DNA from: Sedimenticola hydrogenitrophicus | GTDB lineage: Bacteria > Pseudomonadota > Gammaproteobacteria > Chromatiales > Chromatiaceae | Direction: 5' to 3' | DNA length: 64,000 nucleotides | NCBI RefSeq assembly: GCF_029017505.1 | Contig: NZ_JAQGEI010000019.1 | Location: forward strand, 1-64,000 | Shown: positions 17,110 through 25,684 of the stretch, piece after piece | How positions within the stretch are numbered: position 1 is the stretch's first letter | Layout of the letters: each line of letters starts with the position of its first letter | Notes under the pieces: generated by a model | Database searches by the model: none | What the model was told of the DNA's origin: nothing | What the model saw: only the letters and a program-made list of their open reading frames with translations | Position numbers and translations under genes: made by a program

Positions 17110-17505
17110 TTAAGCGGCTTTCTTTGCAGCGGCAGGGGCCTTCTTGGCCGCCGGTGCCACGGCAGCGGTTGCCACCTCAATACTCTTCTCGGCGATTTTC
17201 TGCGCCTCGGTTGAGAACTGGCTACCGATACTGGCCACGGCCTGTGAATCGGCAATAACTTTTTCGCCGATCAGCTTGAAGGTCTCGCCCTGCTTGGTGA
17301 AGAAAGCTTCCAGTGCGTTCTGGTCGGTGATCTCGGAAGCGGAACGCAACTGCTCAAGGCAGATATCGGTATATTCGCGTACGCTGCCCAGCTGGATCTC
17401 GGCCAGCTTCTCGATGTTGTAGATATACAGCTTGTTCAGCTCCTGGACCGGAGAGAGAACAGTCTGAACCTGTGCGGTAAACTTTTCAAAAATTTCATTT
17501 GTCAT
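17110..17505 (-). CDS. Phasin family protein
   Basis: The product has 131 aa. It is all-helical and amphipathic, with the phasin pattern F..Q......PVQELNKLY..N.EKLAEIQ. It ends in an Ala/Lys/Pro tail (VAPAAKKAPAAAKKAA) resembling the DNA-binding tails of PhaF-type phasins. The role by family is coating polyhydroxyalkanoate granules. AGGAAGG precedes the start. It faces DUF3501 across a shared terminator. The thiolase at 57.9 kb could supply the same pathway. Confidence 0.85.
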   Translation of the reverse strand: MTNEIFEKFTAQVQTVLSPVQELNKLYIYNIEKLAEIQLGSVREYTDICLEQLRSASEITDQNALEAFFTKQGETFKLIGEKVIADSQAVASIGSQFSTEAQKIAEKSIEVATAAVAPAAKKAPAAAKKAA

Positions 17506-17622
17506 GACAATGGCCTTCCTTAGTAGAGGGGATTACCCAGATGGTGCGATGCAGCATAGCACTGGAATTGTTGCAGTGCAATAACTAGTGGGTGAATTTT
17601 TTGTGAACTATTTATTTGTTTA

Positions 17623-17733
17623 AAAGTAACTACTCACTGGGTGACGGGCCTGACTTGCCGGCCTCACGTGATGGCGCCATCAAGATCGACTAACAAGGTA
17701 GGCCAATCACTTACCGACCGGGTGAGTAGTTAC
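17623..17733. repeat. Inverted repeat GTAACTACTCAC / GTGAGTAGTTAC
   Basis: Arms of at least 12 perfect bases lie about 85 bases apart and enclose a smaller palindrome, GATGGCGCCATC. It fills most of the space between the divergent phasin and HhH genes. I see no target duplication. It may be a MITE or a regulatory hairpin. Confidence 0.6.
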
Positions 17734-17861
17734 GTTTTAAAAATTCACGGAAGACCACCCCGTTTTCGGTCATTTAGGAATCAGGAGCGATTGCTCTTCC
17801 CATTGCGGAGACAGGGAAACTCTAATATCGTGCTCCGCAATTGACCATTCAGGAGTAACCC

Positions 17862-18500
17862 ATGTCCGCTAAGCCGCAGATCCCCCTCACTGATGTCAGA
17901 GGCGTCGGCCCCAGCGCGGCGGTCAGGATGAGGCAATATGGCATCCAGACGGCCAATCAGCTGGCCGGGATGTCCATCGCCGAGTTCAAACAGCGCTGTC
18001 CCACGCTGGAGAAACGGGGAGAGGCCTTCGTAAAAGGGGCACGCAGACTGCTCAAGCGGATCGGCGAGGCTGCCGTTGCCGGTGACCCGGTACCGACCGG
18101 TCAGCCGGTCGATCCGGCGCAAAATGCCGCTGCCGACCGTCCGTTCAACGAAACCGGGGCAGCCCTGCCGGCGGAAGAGCGGAAAACGCACAAGACGGAA
18201 AAGAGCCCCCCTCAAGCGACAACGACCGATACAACGACACCCGTGGATGAGAAGCCCAAACCGGAAAAGAAGGAAAAGAAGGATAAACTGAAACAGAAAA
18301 GCAAGCCTGACGCGCAGGAGAAGAAGGAGAAGAAGGAGAAGAAGGAGAAGAAGCAGAAAAAGGGCGATAAGAAGGAGAAAACCGAAAAGCAGCAGTCGGA
18401 CAAGCAAAAGAAGTCGCCCAAGAAAGACAAGCAGGACAAAAAGGACAAATCATCCGACAAAAAGAAAAAGAGAGAGAAGAAACGTGATAAAAAGGGTTAG
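17862..18500 (+). CDS. Helix-hairpin-helix protein with long Lys/Glu-rich tail
   Basis: The product has 212 aa; AGGAG precedes the ATG. Residues about 8-70 form a helix-hairpin-helix unit (VRGVGPSAAVRMRQYGIQTA, then a second helix pair), usually a non-specific DNA-binding module. From about residue 105 to the end it is almost only Lys, Glu, Asp, Gln and Ser in KKEKKE-like repeats, so it should be disordered and strongly charged. It has no signal peptide. It could be a nucleoid- or RNA-associated protein; I do not recognise a named family. Confidence 0.7.
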   Translation: MSAKPQIPLTDVRGVGPSAAVRMRQYGIQTANQLAGMSIAEFKQRCPTLEKRGEAFVKGARRLLKRIGEAAVAGDPVPTGQPVDPAQNAAADRPFNETGAALPAEERKTHKTEKSPPQATTTDTTTPVDEKPKPEKKEKKDKLKQKSKPDAQEKKEKKEKKEKKQKKGDKKEKTEKQQSDKQKKSPKKDKQDKKDKSSDKKKKREKKRDKKG

Positions 18501-18777
18501 CGGCTTGGGCTCTGAGCGGAACCGGTGAGGCAACGTTTGCCCTGTCAGACGGCGTTTTCGCTCCCTGGATTACCGGGGTGGCGGGGCGATCGGGAATATC
18601 TGACCGAAATGTAAAAATACTCCTGGCTAATCTTATAGACATGGCCTATAGTGTCCCCAGCTACAGATTTTGTTATCGGCAGTTTTGGTCGTTCCATTCT
18701 TGTTACCCCCTCAATTCCTCGTTTCATTACCTGTAAGCAACAAGCACATTGTTTAATTTATTTCAGGTAAAAGTTTT
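18501..18777. promoter_or_regulatory. Long leader upstream of the cold-shock gene
   Basis: These 277 bases lack a gene and become AT-rich toward cspA. Cold-shock genes usually carry a long 5' leader that senses temperature. The immediate upstream TTTCAGGTAAAAGTTTT offers only a weak ribosome site. I cannot place the promoter with confidence. Confidence 0.4.
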
Positions 18778-18978
18778 ATGGCTACAGGTACTGTAAAGTG
18801 GTTTAACGAGTCCAAAGGTTTTGGGTTTATTTCTCAGGATGATGGCGGCCCCGATGTATTCGTACATTTCAATGCGATCCAGGGTTCGGGTTTCAAGACC
18901 CTAGCCGAAGGCCAGCCGGTCACCTTTGATGTTGAGAAGGGTCCCAAGGGCCTGCAGGCGAGCAAGGTTAGCGCCTAA
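18778..18978 (+). CDS. CspA-family cold-shock protein
   Basis: The product has 66 aa, the normal length. The nucleic-acid-binding motifs are RNP1 (KGFGFISQ) and RNP2 (VFVHF). It is a single-domain RNA chaperone that melts secondary structure. It has its own terminator and lies directly before an RRM protein gene on the same strand. Confidence 0.95.
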   Translation: MATGTVKWFNESKGFGFISQDDGGPDVFVHFNAIQGSGFKTLAEGQPVTFDVEKGPKGLQASKVSA

Positions 18979-19008
18979 GCCTCACCTCATCGGCTAAACC
19001 GATATGCA

Positions 19009-19030
19009 GAACCCCGCTTCGGCGGGGTTC
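19009..19030 (+). terminator. Terminator of the cold-shock gene
   Basis: The stem GAACCCCGC / GCGGGGTTC has a TTCG tetraloop and is followed by TTTATT, a textbook intrinsic terminator. Confidence 0.92.
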
Positions 19031-19076
19031 TTTATTACCGCAGTAACAGTTTGCATGATGCAAAGGGGGAACCTCA

Positions 19077-19340
19077 TTGAAAAAGATATTTATCGGGAAT
19101 CTGCCATCCGACACCAGCGAACAAGATATCCAGACCCTGTTTTCCGAATTCGGTACGGTGCGCGCATCCAAGCTGGTCATGGATGTCTTTTCCGGCCAGT
19201 GCAAGGGCTTCGGCTTTATCGAGATGGAAGGCCACGAGGCGCGTGCCGCCATCGCCGGACTGAATGGTAGAGAGTTCAACGGCAAGTCGCTGAAGGTCAA
19301 CTTCGAGACCCCCAAGCCAGGTGGCCGTCGCCGCCGCTAG
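19077..19340 (+). CDS. RNA-recognition-motif (RRM) protein
   Basis: The product has 87 aa: one RRM (residues 2-78) with RNP2 IFIGNL and RNP1 KGFGFIEM, then a short basic tail PGGRRRR. It starts at TTG with AAAGGGGGA 8 bases upstream. Bacterial single-RRM proteins bind RNA and are often cold-induced. Its position 98 bases after cspA suggests shared physiology, although a terminator separates them. Confidence 0.9.
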   Translation: MKKIFIGNLPSDTSEQDIQTLFSEFGTVRASKLVMDVFSGQCKGFGFIEMEGHEARAAIAGLNGREFNGKSLKVNFETPKPGGRRRR

Positions 19341-19794
19341 GGCGAGCGCCAGAGACCCGGGGATCAGCATCGATCCCGCTGTTTCCTCCCGTCCGTCGAC
19401 CACCTGGTCCGACGGGTTGTCTGATGCGCCGATCACCTTTCCATTTTCCGTTCCAGCGCCGTGAGAACAGGCTTCTTCCAGGATACGCCGGGCGCCGCGA
19501 TGCGCAGCAAGTTTGATCGATGCGCTTCTCGTTGCTGATAGCGCTCAGCAGCAAGGGAACTTTTCCATACTAAGAGATAAAATACCTTTGTCATTGTGAT
19601 ACGGCCAAAACAATCCCGCCGTTCGCAAGCCTCGGGAGGCACTCGCTGAGTGAAAATCGCTCTGGGTAGATGGCTCTGTTTAACTATACTCAAGCTGTTG
19701 GAGAGGCTGGTTGGTTCCGTTCATACAGGACGGGGTGCGACGGCCCGACAGGGCCGCTGCTTCAATCATCGCAGCCGTTTTGGAGGTGTTGATC
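19341..19794. other. Intergenic region without a recognised gene
   Basis: I found no coding sequence here. Small GC hairpins are present (for example GGCCCGACAGGGCC at 19743-19756), and GGAGG at 19782 serves the next gene. Confidence 0.5.
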
Positions 19795-19992
19795 ATGGCC
19801 AGGTACTACATCGATTGCCGCGACTACCCGAGTGAGGCCAATTGCACGGTGGCCCTTTCCGCCGACAGCAAGGAAGAACTGCTGGAGGCGGCGGTGCAAC
19901 ACGCCAGCCAAGTGCACGGCCACCAGGATAGTCCGGAACTGCGGGACCAGATGCTGAAGATGTTCCAGGAGGGGGAGGCACCGGCAAGCTGA
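19795..19992 (+). CDS. DUF1059 family small protein
   Basis: The product has 65 aa from the ATG at 19795, which has GGAGG upstream; the longer frame from 19711 adds an unlikely leader. Landmarks are YYIDCRDYPSEANCTVALSADSKEELLEAAVQHA and the C-terminal helix ELRDQMLKMF. Function unknown; soluble. It precedes the CadC-like regulator on the same strand. Confidence 0.8.
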   Translation: MARYYIDCRDYPSEANCTVALSADSKEELLEAAVQHASQVHGHQDSPELRDQMLKMFQEGEAPAS

Positions 19993-20094
19993 CGCCGGTA
20001 TCCCCGAGATAGGCCAGGGATGATCCGTGTCGTAGCGTTCTGTTGTGGATGACCATCAGGTAACCGGATAGCGAACACGATACAGGACAGCTGA

Positions 20095-21780
20095 TTGAGT
20101 CAATCCGTACCAGAAGCGTTCAACATGGGTGCCTGGCGGGTAATGCCGGCAGACAATGAGCTGTGCCGTGACGGCAAGCGGGTCCCGCTCGAACCGAAAG
20201 CGATGGGTCTGCTGCTGTACCTGGCGGAACATGCCGGGAATACGGTAAGCCGTGAGCAGCTGTTTGAGGCCCTGTGGCCGGGCGTTGTCGTCAGTGACGA
20301 CACCCTGACCCAGGCGGTGCTCAAGCTGCGCAAGGCGTTGGGCGATAATGCGAAAACTCCCCGCTATATCCAGACGGTAGCCAAGCGCGGTTATCGTCTT
20401 TGTGTTGCGGTTGACCGTTCCCCGCCAGCGGCATTGGCCGGGCCGTTGAATCGCCAGCGCTCAGGTTGGGCGTTGCTGGTGGTGACGGCGGTCATTCTGA
20501 TTGGTGTGCTGGGTTATCGCACACTCTACGTGCCGCAACCGATGAGCGGGCTGCCCGATGTCTCCACGCTTAAGCCGGTGCCCGCCGAGGGGTTGCCGAC
20601 GCTGACGGTGCAGCCTTTTCAATTACTCGGGGAGGATGCCTCACAAGCCTACCTGGCCCAGGGTCTGACATTCGACCTGATAACCGATCTGTCGCGTCTC
20701 TCCAGTCTCTGGGTGATCGGGTCCCGCTCCATTCTCGGTCAGAAGGATGACGGGAAGGACGCGCTGCCGGTGCGCTATCGGGTCACCGGTGAGGTACAGC
20801 GTGCCGCGGACGAACTGCGCGTGCAGGTCCATCTGCAGGATGTGACGAGCGGTCGTCAGCTCTGGTCGGAACGCTACCACCAACCGATCGACAACCTGTT
20901 CCAGATCCAGGAACAGATCAGCCGGCAAATCGCCGCGACCCTGTCGCTCAAGGTGAGTGAAGCGGAGCAGCGGCACCTGGCACACCGCTATACCCACAGC
21001 GTTCCCGCCTATGAGTATTTTCTGCAGGCTCAGTCATTACTCCTGGTCCGTTTGAAAGACGAGAATGAAAAGGCTCGGACGTTCTATCGCCAGGCTATTG
21101 CTCTGGACCCTTCGTTCGCCCGCGCCTATGCCGGTCTGGCCCTGAGTCATGCGGCGGATTACCGCAATCAGTGGATGCCCGTGGGGGGTAACGCGCTGGA
21201 AAAAGCGCGCGGTATGGCCAGGACAGCACTGCAGATCGACCCGGACATTCCCGAAGTCTATTGGGTGCTGGCCTATGTGAGTGCCCAGCAACGGCAGCAC
21301 GAGAAGGCGATCGGGTTGCTGAAAAAGGCGATCTCCCTGGACCAGTCATTCGCCGATGCTTATGCCCTGATGGGAGGGATCAACACCTATATGGGGCAAT
21401 CTGCCAAGACACCTGCACTGATCCGCACCGCCATTCGCCTCAATCCGGATGCCGGTTATCTCTATTTCCTGCTGCTCGGTCGCGCATATTTCTATCTGGG
21501 GGATTGGGAGCAGGCGCTGATCAATCTCAACGAGGCGCTGATGCGCAATCCCGCCAATCTGGAAGGGCATATCTATCTGGCGGCGGTATTGGCATCGTCC
21601 GGAGACCGGACAGGGGCGCTTTGGGAGGCGGAAGAGATACGCACCCTGCAGACTGACTTCAACGCCGACAACTGGTTGCAGACCTACCCGATGACCGACC
21701 AGCGGCAGGGCCGGCAATTGCGAACCGCACTGGCGTCATTGGGTCTGGTGGAAACGGCCGTGAGTGTGCAAAAGCCGTAA
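20095..21780 (+). CDS. CadC-like membrane-anchored winged-helix regulator with TPR domain
   Basis: The product has 561 aa. An OmpR/PhoB-type winged helix fills residues about 10-108 (LCRDGKRVPLEPKAMGLLLY, then GYRLCV). One membrane segment is at about 126-146, so the rest is periplasmic. An adenylate-cyclase-associated-like segment follows (TLTVQPFQLL...YLAQGLTFDLITDLSRL). TPR-like helices then run to the end (for example AIALDPSFARAYAGLALSH). Such one-component regulators pass an external signal to DNA without phosphorylation. The start is uncertain: TTG 20095 with AGGA upstream, or ATG 20125. The target and signal are unknown. Confidence 0.82.
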   Translation: MSQSVPEAFNMGAWRVMPADNELCRDGKRVPLEPKAMGLLLYLAEHAGNTVSREQLFEALWPGVVVSDDTLTQAVLKLRKALGDNAKTPRYIQTVAKRGYRLCVAVDRSPPAALAGPLNRQRSGWALLVVTAVILIGVLGYRTLYVPQPMSGLPDVSTLKPVPAEGLPTLTVQPFQLLGEDASQAYLAQGLTFDLITDLSRLSSLWVIGSRSILGQKDDGKDALPVRYRVTGEVQRAADELRVQVHLQDVTSGRQLWSERYHQPIDNLFQIQEQISRQIAATLSLKVSEAEQRHLAHRYTHSVPAYEYFLQAQSLLLVRLKDENEKARTFYRQAIALDPSFARAYAGLALSHAADYRNQWMPVGGNALEKARGMARTALQIDPDIPEVYWVLAYVSAQQRQHEKAIGLLKKAISLDQSFADAYALMGGINTYMGQSAKTPALIRTAIRLNPDAGYLYFLLLGRAYFYLGDWEQALINLNEALMRNPANLEGHIYLAAVLASSGDRTGALWEAEEIRTLQTDFNADNWLQTYPMTDQRQGRQLRTALASLGLVETAVSVQKP

Positions 21781-21980
21781 TCGGTCTCTGCAACGACGAC
21801 AAGCCGCAGTTCGTTTTCTTCTTTACTCCTCGTGAAACCTATTGAAAAACAAATTAAAACTGTTTCTTCGTAATTTCTTAGGGAATCATTCGGAACTTCC
21901 CAGGCCTCTCCACCTATACCTCCGTTCAGGCAGCACGGGCTATCCCACGCTGTCCGCAATCAACTCACAGGAGAGCGGGC

Positions 21981-22916
21981 ATGAGTAAGTTGGCGATAGT
22001 GCAGATGCCACCGGTATTTCTGGACCGGGCGAAGACCCTGGAGCGGGCCGTCGGCCAGATCGAGGAGGCGGCCGCCCAGGGGGCGGAACTGGTGGTTTTT
22101 CCCGAGGCCTTTATCCCCGGTTATCCCGCCTGGGCCTGGCGTCTCAGGCCGGGCGCCGACTGGGGAGCGTGCGAGGCGTTGCACGGTCGCCTGCTGGATC
22201 AGGCGGTGGACCTGAAACGGGGCGATCTGGAACCCCTCTGCGCGGCGGCGCGGCAGCATCAGGTAACCGTGCTGTGCGGGATCAATGAGCGGGACAGTGA
22301 TTTCAGCCGCGCCACCCTGTTCAATAGCTACCTGGTGGTCGGGCCGGAGGGGACGGTGCTGAACCGTCATCGCAAGGTCATGCCCACCAATCCGGAACGG
22401 ATGGTATGGGGCTTCGGCGACGCCGCTGGGCTGAACGTGGTGGATACCCCCTGTGGCCGGGTGGGTGCGCTGCTCTGTTGGGAGAACTATATGCCGCTGG
22501 CGCGTTATGCCCTCTATGCCCAGGGCATGGAGCTCTATGTGGCTCCGACCTATGACAGCGACGACGACTGGATCGGCAGCCTGCGCCACATCGCCCGCGA
22601 GGCAGGTTGCTGGGTGGTGGGTAGCGGGACGCTGTTGCGGGGAGAGGATCTGCGGGTGGATGTGGCCGATCTGGCTGCCCTCTATCCGGATCCCGAAGAG
22701 TGGGTGAATCCGGGGGATTCGGTGGTCATCGCCCCTGGTGGCGAGGTGGTGGCCGGGCCGCTGCGGCGCGAGGCAGGCATCCTCTACGCCGAGGTGGATG
22801 CGGCCAAAGTTGGGCTGGCCCGTCGTACCCTGGACGTGGCCGGTCACTACGCGCGGCCGGATCTCTTTCAGCTCAAGGTCAACCGGCAGCCACAGTGCCC
22901 GGTGGATTTCTCCTGA
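21981..22916 (+). CDS. Nitrilase (EC 3.5.5.1 type)
   Basis: The product has 311 aa. The Glu-Lys-Cys triad is present: Glu in VVFPEAFIPGYP, Lys in HRKVMPT, Cys in LLCWENYMPLARY. The CWENYMP sequence and the FIPGYP loop point to true nitrilases, which turn a nitrile into a carboxylic acid and ammonia, rather than amidases. AGGAGAG precedes the ATG. It is cytosolic, with no signal peptide. It is followed after 9 bases by a second nitrilase-superfamily gene, so the two are probably co-transcribed. Confidence 0.9.
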   Translation: MSKLAIVQMPPVFLDRAKTLERAVGQIEEAAAQGAELVVFPEAFIPGYPAWAWRLRPGADWGACEALHGRLLDQAVDLKRGDLEPLCAAARQHQVTVLCGINERDSDFSRATLFNSYLVVGPEGTVLNRHRKVMPTNPERMVWGFGDAAGLNVVDTPCGRVGALLCWENYMPLARYALYAQGMELYVAPTYDSDDDWIGSLRHIAREAGCWVVGSGTLLRGEDLRVDVADLAALYPDPEEWVNPGDSVVIAPGGEVVAGPLRREAGILYAEVDAAKVGLARRTLDVAGHYARPDLFQLKVNRQPQCPVDFS

Positions 22917-22925
22917 GTCCGGGCC

Positions 22926-23987
22926 GTGATAAACCGGCGCCATTTCAACGGCTGGCTGGCCGCCGCCCTCTGCGCTGGATGGAGCGGTGCGGTGCGACCG
23001 CAGGCCACCGCCGGCACCCCGCTGCGCGTGGCCGCCCTGCAGATGACACCCAGGCTGGCCGACCTGCAGGCCAATCTGGCCCAGGCGGAACAGTTGATTC
23101 GCCAGGCCCGGAAGCAGGGGGCACAATGGATTGTATTACCGGAACTGTTCACCACGGCAGCCGCCTTCCACCCGGATATGTTGGCCGCCATCCAACCGCA
23201 CGACGGTACACCGGCCGCGCTGCTCCGGCGTCTTGCCCGTGACACTGGTTGCACCATCGGCGGCTCCTTTCTCGCCAGCCGCCAGGGAGAGGTCTACAAC
23301 AGTTTTCTGCTCTGTCATCCCGATGGCCAGGTGCAACAGCATGACAAGGATCTGCCCACCTACTGGGAGCGCTGCTTTTACCGCGGCGGAATGGACGATG
23401 GGGTGCTGGACACCCCGCTCGGCGGGGTCGGTGCGGCACTCTGCTGGGAGATGATCCGCTCCGATACCCTGCGCCGCCTGCACGGTCGGGTGCGGCTGCT
23501 GCTGTGCGGCTCCTGCTGGTGGACCCTGAGTGACGATGTGGAGGCGGATAACCCCCTGCGCGCCATCAACCTGGAAATGCTGCGCCAGGCGCCGGTGAAC
23601 TGTGCCCGTATCCTGGGCGTGCCGGTGGTGCACGCCTCCCACGCCGGTCGGTTCAACGGCTTCTTCAGCCCCGACCTGCCGGATGTGCCCTATGACTCCA
23701 GCTACCTGGGGGAGAGCATGATCGTGGATGCCCAGGGGCGGGTGCTGGCGCGAAGGGATGCGACCCAGGGTGCCGGGGTTGTGCTGGCCGATATCGTCTT
23801 GCCGGCACATGCCCAGCCGCTGCAACCACTGCCCGACACTTTTTGGTTGCCGGCGCGGATGCCGCAACCCTGGCGCTCCTCCTGGGAACGCTGGTTGACG
23901 AGCGGAGCGCGCTATTACGAATCGGTCACCCGGCCTTATCTGCAGAGCGTTGAAATCAACGAATATATACCGGAGTACATGCTGTAA
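22926..23987 (+). CDS. Carbon-nitrogen hydrolase (nitrilase superfamily) with Tat-type signal
   Basis: The product has 353 aa. The catalytic Glu is in IVLPELFTT, the Lys in HDKDLPTYWE and the Cys in ALCWEMIRSD. The N-terminus NRRHFNGWLAAALCAG is a twin-arginine pattern followed by a hydrophobic stretch ending near QATA, so this enzyme probably acts in the periplasm, which is rare for the superfamily. It starts at GTG with only a weak ribosome site, perhaps relying on coupling to the upstream nitrilase gene. A C-terminal extension (about 300-353) is not part of the core fold. The substrate is unknown; amide or nitrile. Confidence 0.8.
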   Translation: MINRRHFNGWLAAALCAGWSGAVRPQATAGTPLRVAALQMTPRLADLQANLAQAEQLIRQARKQGAQWIVLPELFTTAAAFHPDMLAAIQPHDGTPAALLRRLARDTGCTIGGSFLASRQGEVYNSFLLCHPDGQVQQHDKDLPTYWERCFYRGGMDDGVLDTPLGGVGAALCWEMIRSDTLRRLHGRVRLLLCGSCWWTLSDDVEADNPLRAINLEMLRQAPVNCARILGVPVVHASHAGRFNGFFSPDLPDVPYDSSYLGESMIVDAQGRVLARRDATQGAGVVLADIVLPAHAQPLQPLPDTFWLPARMPQPWRSSWERWLTSGARYYESVTRPYLQSVEINEYIPEYML

Positions 23988-24069
23988 CCGGTATCTGTAC
24001 AGGGGCGGTGATCGATGCTGGCGATAGTGCCGGTGTCAATTCAGATCCTCTGGGTATGAGGAGAACATC

Positions 24070-24525
24070 ATGAATGCGACAACGATCTATCATGCAAGCT
24101 GCTTTTGTGGCGGGGTAGCGATGACCCTGACCGGTGAGCCGGAAGTGATGGCCTACTGCCACTGTGACTCCTGCCGCCGCTGGTCCGCCGGTCGGGTCAG
24201 TGCCTTTACCTTGTGGAAACCGGAGAGCCTGGCGATTACCCGGGGTGCGGAACAGATAGCCAGTTATGAGCAAAACCCCCGTTCTGATCATCAGCAGGTG
24301 GTCAGCAAACGCAAGTGGTGCAAAGTATGCGGCGGGCATCTCTATACCGATCACCCCACCATGGGATTGATTGATGTCCCGTCAGCGGTAATTGATCATT
24401 TTCATTTTGAACCGGCATTTCATGTGCACTATCAGGAGTCCGTACAACCCATTCGGGATGGGTTGCCCAAGTTCAAGGATTTACCCAAGGAGGCCGGCGG
24501 CAGCGGGGATCGGCTGTCTAAGTGA
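24070..24525 (+). CDS. GFA/CENP-V family zinc protein
   Basis: The product has 151 aa. Zinc-binding cysteines occur as CFCG, CHCDSC and CKVCGG, the pattern of the glutathione-dependent formaldehyde-activating enzyme family. Many members have unknown activity, so GFA activity is not assured. GAGGAGA precedes the ATG. The last 135 bases of this locus (24406-24540) recur as a direct repeat at 34170-34304, marking the left edge of the glycolate cassette. Confidence 0.88.
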   Translation: MNATTIYHASCFCGGVAMTLTGEPEVMAYCHCDSCRRWSAGRVSAFTLWKPESLAITRGAEQIASYEQNPRSDHQQVVSKRKWCKVCGGHLYTDHPTMGLIDVPSAVIDHFHFEPAFHVHYQESVQPIRDGLPKFKDLPKEAGGSGDRLSK

Positions 24526-24540
24526 GGTGCGGTTTCACCC
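24406..24540 (+). repeat. Left copy of the 135-bp direct repeat (GFA 3' end)
   Basis: It spans the last 40 codons of the GFA gene, its stop codon and 15 bases beyond. It matches 34170-34304 over exactly 135 bases without gaps, with nine mismatches by eye (about 93 percent). Same orientation. Confidence 0.9.
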
Positions 24541-24828
24541 TGGGAGCCTGTCGGGTTTGACCAACCGTAGTTTCGTCGGGTGAGGAGTGGTACATAGAAA
24601 TTGTTTTCAATTAAGCATTTGTTATGGCTGGGCGGACGGCGGGGCAGTGCCGGGGACGAGGAGCAGGGTTCACCCGGCAGGAAGCAGAGGGCAGGGCTAT
24701 GGATCGGTTATCAGGTTTCTATTGCGCATTGCGAATTGCGCAGGGTGCCAGAGGTCGGGCGTAGCGACACAGCGGCCTGATCGCAAACGTCAGGCACCCT
24801 TGATGATGGGAAGGTTTTGCGCGGTGGA
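24541..24828. other. Intergenic region between GFA gene and glcC
   Basis: No gene is seen. It contains GTGAGGAGTGGTACAT (24580-24595), a fragment of the repeat found at 1783 and 61769. There is also an inverted pair AGGGTGCC / GGCACCCT (24742-24749 and 24793-24800) that could form a weak terminator for glcC. Confidence 0.45.
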
Positions 24829-25569
24829 TCAGGCGTCGCTGTCCGTGAGGGCCGAGCGAAGGATGTTCTTTTCCTGTTGTTCGATCTGGCGCAGGGCGTC
24901 ACTGACATGGCGCACATGGGCCATGGCGGCCTTTTGTGCCCACCGGGCCTGGCGGCTGATCACGGCGTGGTAGATCTGTCGATGGTGCTTGTCGATCTGC
25001 TGCTTGAAGGCGGTACGGTGGCTGAGATTCAGTACCGAGGCCTGCACCGAGTACAGCATCAGGTTCTTGAGGCTGCTAAGAATGTGCACCAGCACCGGGT
25101 TGTGGGCGGCGCCGGCGATGGCGCGGTGGAAGGCGTGGTCAAGATTGGCGTTGGTCAGCGGGTCAGCCGCCTCCATAGCCTCGAAGGCCTGGGTAATGCG
25201 GTACTGATCCTTGCCGGTGGCACGCTGCGCGGCGAGATAGGCCGCCTGGCCTTCGAGCTGCTCGCGCACTTCGAACAGGTCGTAGAGTGTGCGGGCATGC
25301 CCAAAATACAGGTTCACCAACGGGCCCGTATCGTCAGGCTCTGTGACAATACTGGAAACGAAGGACCCCTGGCCATGGCGGGTTTCAATGATGCCGCGCC
25401 CATGCAATTCGTGCAGGGCCTCGCGAATGATGGCACGGGAAACGCCCAGCTTTGCCGCAAGCGCACGTTCGGACGGTATTTTCTGTTCCGGTGCCAGGGT
25501 GCCATCAAGAATCAGTTCTTCCAGGTGGCGCGCGATCGACTGGGCGATGGGCGGGGCTTTGTTTTTCAT
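24829..25569 (-). CDS. glcC: GntR/FCD-family regulator, GlcC-like
   Basis: The product has 246 aa. The GntR winged helix spans residues about 5-75 (IARHLEELILDGTLAPEQKI, PSERALAAKLGVSR, LHGRGIIETRHGQGSFV). An FCD ligand domain spans about 90-225 with FEVREQLEGQAAYLAA and metal-site His residues (DHAFHRAIA, DKHHRQI). The FadR/GlcC/LldR/PdhR branch recognises TGGTnnnACCA. Two such sites lie in the adjacent divergent promoter region, and the neighbouring genes are glycolate oxidation and TRAP uptake genes. GlcC is the simplest assignment; an LldR-like lactate regulator is the alternative. Confidence 0.82.
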   Translation of the reverse strand: MKNKAPPIAQSIARHLEELILDGTLAPEQKIPSERALAAKLGVSRAIIREALHELHGRGIIETRHGQGSFVSSIVTEPDDTGPLVNLYFGHARTLYDLFEVREQLEGQAAYLAAQRATGKDQYRITQAFEAMEAADPLTNANLDHAFHRAIAGAAHNPVLVHILSSLKNLMLYSVQASVLNLSHRTAFKQQIDKHHRQIYHAVISRQARWAQKAAMAHVRHVSDALRQIEQQEKNILRSALTDSDA

Positions 25570-25577
25570 CTTTGTGT

Positions 25578-25592
25578 ACTGGTTAGACCAGT
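25578..25592. promoter_or_regulatory. Candidate GlcC operator 1
   Basis: The palindrome ACTGGTTAGACCAGT fits the FCD-GntR consensus TGGTnnnACCA. It begins 9 bases upstream of the glcC start codon, so binding should repress or autoregulate glcC. Confidence 0.8.
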
Positions 25593-25684
25593 TCTCCGTG
25601 GGATCTCTGTGGGCGGCGGTGGTATGGCCTCATGCCGCTTACTATCGGCTATCGTCCCTGGAGCGTCCACACAGGCACAGAACA

